Part shown: piece by piece, positions 1 to 5,651 of the stretch
Layout of the letters: each line of letters opens with the position of its first letter
How positions within the stretch are numbered: the stretch's first letter is position 1
Source: CAYYYG01 sp964476135
GTDB taxonomy: Bacteria; Patescibacteriota; Microgenomatia; UBA1406; GWC2-37-13
DNA length: 5,651 nt
NCBI GenBank assembly: GCA_964476135.1
Contig: CAYYYG010000049.1
Span: 1-5,651, forward strand
Direction of reading: 5' to 3'
Made by a program: the position numbers and the translations under genes
Notes under the pieces: generated by a model
Told to the model about the DNA's origin: nothing
The model's input: only the letters and a program-made list of their open reading frames with translations
The model's database searches: none

Positions 1-645
1 CGTGCTAACATTATTTTCACCGAATAAGGACTTGATATCTATCGTCGCAGTCATCAAACCCCGCTTGCTGCCGGTACTATCGACAACAGTATACGAAACC
101 TTTATGCTCGGTCTGTACGGTGTCGCAATTACCGGCGGGTCCCCTTCACGATCAAGCTCAATCTGAGAAAAATGCGGCGATTTAACTGTGTTTCCGATTG
201 CTTCCTGAAAATAGACAGAGTTGGCCTTGTTCTGTAAATTAATCCTGCTGACAGTCACTATACGACCGTCCGCTCGATTCAATCTGATTATTTCCTGTCC
301 AGCCGCATCTAAAAATTTAAACTTAACGAAAAGTGGCTTCTTTTCCATAACCGCCATCATAATCTGTCTCAATTTTTCCTCATCTGCTTGGGTCCCGGTC
401 GCCATATAATCTTCCATGACCGGATTGTACGCAGCCATATAAACACTGGATGCTAAATCATCGATTTTATTTTCGATGCTATGTGCAGTGTTTTCTATGT
501 GGATTTTAGCATCATCGATTTCGATATCCTGCAGTCTTTCACTTATATAAGGAAGAATTAAGAGTATGAAAAAAATAAGGCCGAAAAAAAGCAACCCGAC
601 GCTTATAAAAAAAAATTTGACTCTTAAACTAAATGTTCTTTTCAT
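1..645 (-). CDS. Membrane sensor with extracytoplasmic Cache/PDC-type domain, 3'-partial (runs off left edge)
   Basis: The reading frame stays open from ATG at 645 to position 1, giving 215 residues with the C-terminus outside the window. Residues 1-9 are basic (K2, R3, R8). Residues 10-33 form one strongly hydrophobic segment, read as an uncleaved signal anchor. From about residue 36 the chain is helical, then turns into a Cache/PDC-like sensor domain: KFLDAAGQEIIRLNR (110-124), LQNKANSVYFQEA (137-149) and a final strand region SIKVSYTVVDSTGSKRGLM (180-198). This layout is typical of ligand-sensing domains of histidine kinases, diguanylate cyclases and chemoreceptors. The second TM helix and output domain would lie off the edge, so the output class cannot be told. 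The start is supported by AGGGA five bases upstream. The gene overlaps the PAS gene before it by 17 bp in another frame, which suggests translational coupling. The sensor-domain call is from remembered family motifs; the ligand is unknown. Confidence 0.82.
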   Translation of the reverse strand, partial: MKRTFSLRVKFFFISVGLLFFGLIFFILLILPYISERLQDIEIDDAKIHIENTAHSIENKIDDLASSVYMAAYNPVMEDYMATGTQADEEKLRQIMMAVMEKKPLFVKFKFLDAAGQEIIRLNRADGRIVTVSRINLQNKANSVYFQEAIGNTVKSPHFSQIELDREGDPPVIATPYRPSIKVSYTVVDSTGSKRGLMTATIDIKSLFGENNVST

Positions 646-1549
646 ACTTATCCCTGAGTAATTTTATTTCCTGCTTCAGTTCCTTCATTCTGATTTCCCG
701 GCCAATCATTAATCTGTTTATCCGTTCCAATTCACGCACTTTATTAGTCAGCTGCAGCTCCAAATCAAGTCTTTTGGAAATGTCTTCTTCAGAACCGATG
801 AAACCTATAAGATTACCTTCGCTTACTATCGGTGAAATTCTGGTGATTGCGGTATATATCTCACCGTTTTTACGTCTGTTTGTGATTTCACCGACAAACG
901 GGACGCGCTCCTCTTTAATCTGTTTCCACATTTTTTCATAAAATTCACGGCTCATCTGCTTACCCCACAAACGTGGAGTTTGGCCGTGCATCTCCTCAAG
1001 TGAATATCCGGTTATCTGCTGCGCCGCTTTATTGGCGTATGTGATATAGCCTTTATTATCGGTCACAATTATATGATTGGAAGCGTACTCGACAGCGATC
1101 TGCAGGTTGGATAATGCGTTAATTTTATCGTGCTGAGAGAGTTCTACCTGTTTTCTTTCATCAATAGGCAATCGGAAAGAAAAGTAAGATAATATTTCGC
1201 CCCTGTCGCCGGTAACTGGTGAAATTACCGTGTCTGTCCAAAAAAAAGATCCATCTTTTGCTCTATCTTTTATGTCGCCGCGCCAGACGTTACCCGAAGA
1301 GATCGTCTGCCATAAGTTCCTAAACACATCCTGAGGCTGATCTCCTGAGCTCAAAATGTTGTGATTTTTTCCGATTAATTCATCTCTTGAGTATTTCGAT
1401 ATTTCAAGAAAGTAGTCGTTTACATAAGTTATGTTGCCTTTTTCATCAGTAAAAGAAATTAACGCAACCTTATCCAACTTACTAAAAAAAGCACTAAAAA
1501 AATTTTCACCGGAATGATCCCTTATCGATTGAAAGATGTTAACAGACAT
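629..1549 (-). CDS. Soluble tandem-PAS sensor protein without output domain
   Basis: This is a 306-residue cytoplasmic protein with no signal peptide or membrane segment. PAS 1 covers about residues 25-133: TDEKGNITYVND, then LWQTISSGNVWRGDIKDRAKDG with aromatic W80, W89 and W104, the pattern of PAS domains related to redox or oxygen sensors such as Aer. PAS 2 covers about 148-262: TDNKGYITYANKAA, TPRLWGKQMSREFYEKMW, GEITNRRKNGEIY and a closing GSEEDISKR. Residues 263-303 form a charged coiled coil (NKVRELERINRLMIGREIRM), a linker that in many proteins leads into a kinase or cyclase; here the protein simply stops. Any cofactor is inferred, not visible. The downstream Cache receptor gene overlaps it by 17 bp, so the two may form one sensory unit. 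The ATG at 1549 is the only reasonable start before PAS 1, and no Shine-Dalgarno site precedes it. Confidence 0.9.
   Translation of the reverse strand: MSVNIFQSIRDHSGENFFSAFFSKLDKVALISFTDEKGNITYVNDYFLEISKYSRDELIGKNHNILSSGDQPQDVFRNLWQTISSGNVWRGDIKDRAKDGSFFWTDTVISPVTGDRGEILSYFSFRLPIDERKQVELSQHDKINALSNLQIAVEYASNHIIVTDNKGYITYANKAAQQITGYSLEEMHGQTPRLWGKQMSREFYEKMWKQIKEERVPFVGEITNRRKNGEIYTAITRISPIVSEGNLIGFIGSEEDISKRLDLELQLTNKVRELERINRLMIGREIRMKELKQEIKLLRDKYEKNI
651..655 (-). promoter_or_regulatory. Shine-Dalgarno site of the Cache sensor gene
   Basis: On the minus strand AGGGA is followed by TAAGT and then the ATG at 645, a spacing of five bases. It lies inside the 3' end of the PAS gene. It is the clearest ribosome binding site in the window and fixes the start of the Cache gene. 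Confidence 0.6.
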
Positions 1550-1554
1550 ACAAT

Positions 1555-1566
1555 ATTATAATAACA
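1555..1566 (-). promoter_or_regulatory. Probable promoter -10 region of the PAS/Cache gene pair
   Basis: Read on the minus strand, this is TGTTATTATAAT. It contains a consensus TATAAT (1560 to 1555) and, in an overlapping register, an extended -10 (TG-T-TATTAT, 1566 to 1558). No good -35 box lies 16-18 bases upstream. The TATAAT ends five bases before the ATG at 1549, so initiation would fall on or within about two bases of the start codon and give a leaderless transcript. The sequence match is direct; activity is inferred. Confidence 0.5.
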
Positions 1567-1618
1567 CCATTCAAATTAAAAGGCTACAAGTTGACAATAA
1601 TCGTGCATTTGTTATTAT
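1558..1618. repeat. 9-bp inverted repeat in the divergent control region
   Basis: ATAATAACA at 1558-1566 is the exact inverse complement of TGTTATTAT at 1610-1618, with 43 bases between. Each arm coincides with an extended -10 element facing outward, so the symmetry may come from two promoters rather than from an operator. The arms are too far apart and AT-rich for a stable hairpin. Confidence 0.4.
1591..1618 (+). promoter_or_regulatory. Sigma70-type promoter of the secreted protein/bitopic protein/kinase cluster
   Basis: A perfect -35 box TTGACA (1591-1596) is followed after 16 bases by TATTAT (1613-1618, five of six matches to TATAAT), preceded by the extended -10 dinucleotide TG at 1610-1611. 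Transcription would start near 1625, leaving about 20 bases before the ATG at 1645. That short leader contains no Shine-Dalgarno-like purine run. Nothing resembling a second promoter was found between the three downstream genes. Confidence 0.7.
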
Positions 1619-1644
1619 GAAATTAAATTACCCAAATTCATACT

Positions 1645-2514
1645 ATGGTTAAAAATCTTATTATAGTGTCGTCACTTTTCGCATTAATATTATTTTTAGG
1701 AGTCATCTCCCCTTCGATATCGAATGCGCAGCAATCACAGCAGCAAGGTTCGTTTGAACTCAGTTCACCGACTCCTGTACCGACAATTCCTATCCCAACA
1801 GCAACTCCGACAAAAGCGCCGCAAATTACAGTACCGCCAGGTACACAATTACCTATAATAACCGGAGGCCCCCAAGACCCTAATTCTCCTTACTACTGCA
1901 TCGATGATGAGGATCCGGAACCATGTGACGATAATACATCATTTCTTGTACCCAAAGGCTCGGGTGGCGTAAGCGGTACCTGTGGAACAGTCATTCAATG
2001 GGCGCAAAAAATTGCCGCTAATTTACCTCAGGAACCCAAGGTTATGAGAGATAAGCTGTCACCGGCAGTTGCCAGCTCATGCGGTAATACCGGCACCTAT
2101 TCAACCGGCTATATTTCCACTTTTTTCGTAATCGACTCCTACAACTTAGCCGGATATCCGCAGTTGTCCAAAAATAATCCGACTCATGTATCCGGATCGG
2201 GTATGCTGGGATGGTGGAAAACTGCATCACCCTATACATTCCTCGACTACGCGGCAGTAAGCGGCTCGCACCAGAGCATAATGTCACAAAATTTAGTGGG
2301 AAAAACTATGTTTCTTAATTTGCCTTCCGGAAGGGTGCATGTTGGTATAGTCAACTCGGTACACGTTGATGTTAACGGCAATGGTATTATCGCTATTCTA
2401 CAGTCTGGAAGCCAATATTGGCTCGACCGATTCGAAATCATGAACTGGAATGTTATGAATACGCCGCTGCATCAAACCAGCATAAGCGGTGTTGCCGGAT
2501 TCGGCGGACATTAA
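1645..2514 (+). CDS. Secreted CHAP/NlpC-P60-like protein with Ser at the nucleophile position
   Basis: This is a 289-residue exported protein. Residues 1-28 are a signal peptide (K3, hydrophobic core 5-22, likely cleavage after SNA at 28). A Gln-rich stretch and a Pro/Thr linker (TPVPTIPIPTATPTKAP, 43-59) follow, then an acidic patch with C85 and C94. The folded domain spans about 105-265: GTCGTVIQWAQKI (111-123), then ISTFFVIDSYNLAGYP (157-172), then GRVHVGIVNSV (229-239), then IIAILQSGSQYW (248-259). The His in HVGIV (H232) fits the catalytic His of CHAP/NlpC-P60 peptidoglycan amidases and endopeptidases. The helix start that normally carries the catalytic Cys reads Ser here (S158, codon TCC at 2116-2118). 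C113 and C146 remain and might pair or substitute. It may therefore be a wall-binding pseudoenzyme. Family assignment is from motifs only. It is first in a cluster with a bitopic protein and a histidine kinase. Confidence 0.85.
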   Translation: MVKNLIIVSSLFALILFLGVISPSISNAQQSQQQGSFELSSPTPVPTIPIPTATPTKAPQITVPPGTQLPIITGGPQDPNSPYYCIDDEDPEPCDDNTSFLVPKGSGGVSGTCGTVIQWAQKIAANLPQEPKVMRDKLSPAVASSCGNTGTYSTGYISTFFVIDSYNLAGYPQLSKNNPTHVSGSGMLGWWKTASPYTFLDYAAVSGSHQSIMSQNLVGKTMFLNLPSGRVHVGIVNSVHVDVNGNGIIAILQSGSQYWLDRFEIMNWNVMNTPLHQTSISGVAGFGGH

Positions 2515-2532
2515 TATTTGAATATAAATACA

Positions 2533-3036
2533 ATGGATGACACTATACCAACAAACCCGTTACGCGATTTTCTAAGTAACAAAAGAAATATCATGATCAT
2601 CGGCGGAGTTGTTCTTGTTATCGTTCTTTATTTTATATACATCGGAATTTCAAGACAATTACAAGCACCAACAGGGCAAATGATGTCCAATGAGAACAAT
2701 GTTCCCGGAACTCAAGTTCAATACGAGGAAGCACCCACACCCACCTATTCTCCCGAGGTAGCGGCTGCCGTTCAAGAGCAGCAGGAAGCCGACCAGGAAT
2801 ATCAAAATTTTCAGCAGAATGTGAGAAAAGAATATCCCTGGAAAAAACACTTACCGTTACAAACCGATAAGCATTATCTTATGTTCGACATCAGTAGACG
2901 AGTATTTATCGGTCAACTGTATCCGACAGCGACAGACGGAGTGGAACAAATGAAGAAAGATATACTTGAAGAAATGAAAAGTAAAGATATTCCCACAGAA
3001 GAGTATCCTATCGAATGGACGGTTAACCCAAGATAA
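2533..3036 (+). CDS. Small bitopic membrane protein, extracytoplasmic coiled coil and conserved C-terminal domain
   Basis: Counted from the ATG at 2533 the protein has 167 residues. Residues 1-18 are a short cytoplasmic tail with K17 and R18 at the membrane edge, 19-38 one transmembrane helix, 40-74 a polar linker with a Pro/Thr patch (EEAPTPTYSPE), 75-98 a Gln/Glu-rich coiled coil, and 101-167 a compact alpha/beta domain starting YPWKKHLPLQTDKHYLMFD and ending EYPIEWTVNP. I recall this C-terminal pattern as a recurring uncharacterised module in Microgenomates; its function is not known to me. The positive-inside rule places the domain outside the membrane. An in-frame TTG at 2518, three bases after the preceding stop and ten bases after GGCGG, would add five residues; ATG is preferred but the choice is open. 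The kinase ATG follows the stop by three bases, so the two are almost certainly co-translated, and this protein could be a partner of the kinase's membrane domain. Confidence 0.85.
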   Translation: MDDTIPTNPLRDFLSNKRNIMIIGGVVLVIVLYFIYIGISRQLQAPTGQMMSNENNVPGTQVQYEEAPTPTYSPEVAAAVQEQQEADQEYQNFQQNVRKEYPWKKHLPLQTDKHYLMFDISRRVFIGQLYPTATDGVEQMKKDILEEMKSKDIPTEEYPIEWTVNPR

Positions 3037-3039
3037 ATC

Positions 3040-4500
3040 ATGTACGATACTATCCGCACTCTGATCCTTATTATCGGCTGGCCGATTCTTATTGCCGGTA
3101 CGCTCTATCTTTATTACAATTCGTACAAATTCTATCTCGACGTACAAAAAAACGTCTGGGGAAAACTCGTGCTGACGATGGTATCCGGCTGGCTGATTAC
3201 GATGTACAGCTTAGGACTTGTCTCCACCATCTTCCTTTTCAACTCCCCGGAATTAGGCACCAAAGTCGTGCTGCCGATTTTCATGCTCTGGTTTGTCACT
3301 ATGGTTCTTATAGTTAGAATCGTCATGCGCTGGAATCGAGAAGCGGTGGAGGTAAATAAATTTAACCAGAAACTTCAATCGCTGGTTGAGGAAAGAACAA
3401 AAGACCTATCGACAGAAAAAATCATTGCCGAGGCGGAACGAAACAAACTGAAAGTAGTTATCGCAAGTATCAACGATGGCATAATTGCCCTCGACAGTGA
3501 CAGGAGGATTATTCTTGCCAATAAGGCAATTAAGGACATTACCGGATATGATCCAGACTCGTTGATCGGTAAAAAAATACCTGATGTGCTCACATTTTAT
3601 GAGGAGGATAAAAAACTGACTACAAAAGAACTCTGCGTTATTGGTAGGGAAAATTTCGAAGGCGTGCTTCTGCATAAAGACAACTTGCGCTTATCCGGAA
3701 GCAATACCGAAAAAAAGGTTACGATGAATGTAAGCCAGATCACAGAAGCAAAAGAGGTAAATCTTGGCTGCATCATGACTCTGCACGATACTACAAAAGA
3801 ACAGGAGGTGGAGGAGATGAAACTCGATTTCGTATCAATGGCGGCACACGAGCTAAGAACTCCACTAACCTCGATCCGGGGCTATGTTGAAATTCTTAAG
3901 GATGATTTTTCCCATTCGCTTGATGAGGCGGGAAAAACATATCTCAACAGACTCTCAGTAAGCAGCGAAAATTTGGGATCGCTTATTGACAATATGCTCA
4001 ATGTTTCAAGGATTGAAAAAAATATATTCAAAATAGACGTAGAAAAAACCGATATAGTGCCCGTTATAAAAAATACGATCGATGGCGTACGACAGCAGGC
4101 AGATGCAAAAAAACAAAGAATAGTCTTTGAGCCTCCGGCAAGTTTTCCGCTAGTAATCGCAGATTCATTCAGAATTGCGCAGGTCATGACCAATCTCCTA
4201 TCAAATGCCATCAACTATACAAATACCGATGGAACGATAAGTATAAGTCTTGCAGAAGAAGAAAATCAGATTAAAATATCGGTTACGGATAACGGTCAGG
4301 GTATACCAAAAGAAGCTCAGCCTCGGCTTTTCACTAAATTCTTCAGGGTGTCCGGGCCACTAGACCGCGGATCAAAGGGGACCGGTCTTGGACTTTACAT
4401 ATCAAAAACCATAATCGAGATGCATAACGGCAAAATCACCCTTAACAGCGAAGTTGGCCGGGGAACTACATTCAGCTTCACCCTTCCCAAAGCTATATAA
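3040..4500 (+). CDS. Three-TM PAS sensor histidine kinase
   Basis: This is a 486-residue, intact membrane histidine kinase. Three hydrophobic helices (about 5-26, 43-66 and 75-96) make a compact membrane domain with almost no extracytoplasmic loop. A coiled coil (98-140) leads to a PAS domain (about 138-255; DGIIALDSDRRIILANKAI, ITGYDPDSLIGKKI). HisKA has the H-box SMAAHELRTPLTSIRGY with phospho-acceptor H270. The HATPase domain shows the N-box NLLSNAINYT (N389), G1 DNGQGIP (D417, G419, G421), F-box LFTKFFR and G2 GTGLGLYISK (447-456). All residues needed for autophosphorylation are present. It would phosphorylate a response regulator on Asp, but none is encoded in the window. Signal input is probably through the membrane bundle, a protein partner such as the preceding bitopic protein, or the cytoplasmic PAS domain. 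It is the last gene of the cluster, and its stop overlaps the convergent dockerin gene by 8 bp. No clear Shine-Dalgarno site precedes the ATG. Confidence 0.96.
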   Translation: MYDTIRTLILIIGWPILIAGTLYLYYNSYKFYLDVQKNVWGKLVLTMVSGWLITMYSLGLVSTIFLFNSPELGTKVVLPIFMLWFVTMVLIVRIVMRWNREAVEVNKFNQKLQSLVEERTKDLSTEKIIAEAERNKLKVVIASINDGIIALDSDRRIILANKAIKDITGYDPDSLIGKKIPDVLTFYEEDKKLTTKELCVIGRENFEGVLLHKDNLRLSGSNTEKKVTMNVSQITEAKEVNLGCIMTLHDTTKEQEVEEMKLDFVSMAAHELRTPLTSIRGYVEILKDDFSHSLDEAGKTYLNRLSVSSENLGSLIDNMLNVSRIEKNIFKIDVEKTDIVPVIKNTIDGVRQQADAKKQRIVFEPPASFPLVIADSFRIAQVMTNLLSNAINYTNTDGTISISLAEEENQIKISVTDNGQGIPKEAQPRLFTKFFRVSGPLDRGSKGTGLGLYISKTIIEMHNGKITLNSEVGRGTTFSFTLPKAI

Positions 4501-5651
4501 AATAACCCTTGCGCCACTGTTCAAAATCTACTAAATCTACCTTAGTATCACCATTGAAGTCAGCAGTTGTTGTGCTTGTGATCTTAAAATACTCTTTTCT
4601 CCAAAATTCAAAATCCGATAGATTAATCAGGCCGTTGCAGTCAGCATCGCCGCTACTTTTTAGAGAACAGGCTGGTGTGGGTGAAACAACACCGGTTGGC
4701 GGTGGAGTTACACCCTGGTTCGATGCGGTTTTTAGCAGTGCAACCAGTGCCTGAAGGTAATACAGATCGCCAGCCGCAAAGGCGGGCACATCGAGATATT
4801 TCGATAACTGTGCGTATGGTTCGTTTAATATATATGCCTTTGCCTGCAGCATAACGGACGAATCGAAAGCCGATTGAAATGTCCCCTCACCAACCGTATC
4901 ATCAAATTTACTCACGAACCAGTATGGAGCTACGTATTCGTATTCGTTCACCGCCTCCTTTACCTTGCTTGCCGCATTCTGCTTCATGTAGTCGGCTAGT
5001 TCCGGAGTCATATATATAAAATTCCTCGAAGTACTTAATGATCGAAAATAAAATGGAATGTGGTCAGTATATGAATATAAAGGATTATCTTTTTGGAACC
5101 CGCTCGCCCTCATAGATAGCAACGACTCATATTGCTGTTTAACCGAAGCATTTTCCTGATAACCGGCCAATTTCTGCAATTCAAGATAGCCGCGATAGCC
5201 GGCAATATAAGCATTTAACCAATAGGGTTTTTCTGCGAAACTGACAGAATAATTCGCAGGCAGCGTCGGCAATCTTGAGCTCATGCCGTCAAATATCGCC
5301 TTGGCGCCGCCAAACTCAACTGCATATTTCCACCCGGCATAAAAATTGAGCGGCGGGAATGACCAATAACCGCAATCAGGACAAATCGAGCTGGAAGACT
5401 TTTCCATTGGGGGTCTATACGAAACACCGAAGTACTGACTTGTGGGCGGATTGACTGTAGTATCAAGAACATCAAGCGGCTTTATCGCGTATTCACGATC
5501 AGTCCCATTTTTCCATCCCACATGGGCCGTATCCATAAAGCTATAAGTTGAGTTAGGACCATAATAAGTATTCAGGTATGTCTTTACCTGTGTCTGCATA
5601 CTGGCCGACAAGTATGGCAAAACCTGGATTAAAGTGATCTCTGTTTCTGCA
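4493..5651 (-). CDS. Extracellular protein with C-terminal dockerin-like repeat pair, 5'-partial (runs off right edge)
   Basis: The frame is open to the right edge, reading AETEITLIQV before a TTG codon at 5620. That TTG is probably not the start, so the N-terminus and any signal peptide lie outside the window. Numbering from the TTG, residues 1-300 are a mostly helical domain rich in Tyr, Trp and Phe (FYAGWKYAVEFGGAKAIFDG 93-112, KPYWLNAYIAGYRGYLELQK 131-150, DLYYLQALVALLK 285-297), with a CPDC pair at 80-83. It may be an alpha/alpha-toroid, but I do not recognise the family. A Pro/Thr linker (304-316) leads to two EF-hand-like dockerin repeats. Repeat 1 has calcium ligands D325, D327, N329, N333 and D336; repeat 2 has D354, N356, D358, D362 and D365. 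Both are followed by DFExW/DFEQW-RK helices. Dockerins bind cohesins or other extracellular partners; no cohesin is present here. A surface or secreted role is likely; enzymatic activity is unknown. Confidence 0.85.
   Translation of the reverse strand, partial: AETEITLIQVLPYLSASMQTQVKTYLNTYYGPNSTYSFMDTAHVGWKNGTDREYAIKPLDVLDTTVNPPTSQYFGVSYRPPMEKSSSSICPDCGYWSFPPLNFYAGWKYAVEFGGAKAIFDGMSSRLPTLPANYSVSFAEKPYWLNAYIAGYRGYLELQKLAGYQENASVKQQYESLLSMRASGFQKDNPLYSYTDHIPFYFRSLSTSRNFIYMTPELADYMKQNAASKVKEAVNEYEYVAPYWFVSKFDDTVGEGTFQSAFDSSVMLQAKAYILNEPYAQLSKYLDVPAFAAGDLYYLQALVALLKTASNQGVTPPPTGVVSPTPACSLKSSGDADCNGLINLSDFEFWRKEYFKITSTTTADFNGDTKVDLVDFEQWRKGYFI

Noticed and set aside
221..941. Plus-strand open frames at 221-409 and 633-941 opposite the sensor genes.
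   Set aside because: They are antisense to well-supported coding sequence with recognisable Cache and PAS motifs, and their translations show low-complexity Ser/Ile-rich sequence without domains.
1550..1644. A riboswitch or small RNA in the divergent intergenic region.
   Set aside because: The region is only 95 bp, is taken up by promoter elements, and shows no stable paired structure.
2518..2520. TTG at 2518 as the start of the bitopic protein.
   Set aside because: It is possible, with GGCGG ten bases upstream, but the ATG 15 bases later is a standard start and loses only five residues with no visible function. Kept as an alternative.
2042..4214. Minus-strand open frames opposite the secreted protein, the bitopic protein and the kinase.
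   Set aside because: They lie in the shadow of clear plus-strand genes; no ribosome binding sites, domains or sensible composition.
4474..4494. Possible terminator hairpin AGCTT...AAGCT at the end of the kinase gene.
   Set aside because: The stem is only five base pairs with an 11-base loop, and no U-run follows on either strand.
4493..4688. Evidence for a cellulosome.
   Set aside because: A dockerin module alone does not show this; no cohesin, scaffoldin or recognisable cellulase is in the window.
5618..5620. TTG at 5620 as the start of the dockerin protein.
   Set aside because: The frame continues without a stop to the window edge with protein-like sequence, and no signal peptide follows the TTG although the protein should be exported. 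The gene is 5'-partial.

Overview
The window looks like a piece of a chromosome from a Patescibacteria (CPR) bacterium, most likely of the Microgenomates group. This is inferred from protein style, not from a marker gene. Three exported proteins carry Pro/Thr-rich linkers. One ends in the paired dockerin-like repeat (DFExWRKxYF) that I associate with this group. One is a small bitopic protein with a YPW...LPLQT...FD signature. Base composition is moderately AT-rich and intergenic space is very small. No rRNA, tRNA, mobile element or CRISPR array is visible.

Layout. Positions 1-645 (minus) hold the N-terminal 215 codons of a membrane sensor with an extracytoplasmic Cache/PDC-type domain; it runs off the left edge. 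Its start overlaps the end of a soluble tandem-PAS protein without an output domain (629-1549, minus), so the two are probably co-transcribed. A 95-bp divergent intergenic region (1550-1644) carries a good sigma70-type promoter to the right and a TATAAT almost touching the start codon to the left. To the right lies a tight three-gene cluster on the plus strand: a secreted CHAP/NlpC-P60-like protein (1645-2514), a small bitopic membrane protein (2533-3036) and a three-TM PAS histidine kinase (3040-4500). Convergent to the kinase, overlapping it by 8 bp, is a dockerin-bearing extracellular protein (4493-5651, minus) whose N-terminus lies beyond the right edge.

How they may work together. Two divergent sensory units share one short control region: a PAS protein plus Cache receptor on the left, and a secreted putative wall-active protein, a bitopic protein and a histidine kinase on the right. 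No response regulator is present in the window, so the kinase's output is unknown. The most unusual points are a serine where the CHAP-like fold normally has its nucleophilic cysteine, the secreted-bitopic-kinase gene trio, the probable leaderless start of the PAS gene, and a dockerin module with no cohesin in sight.
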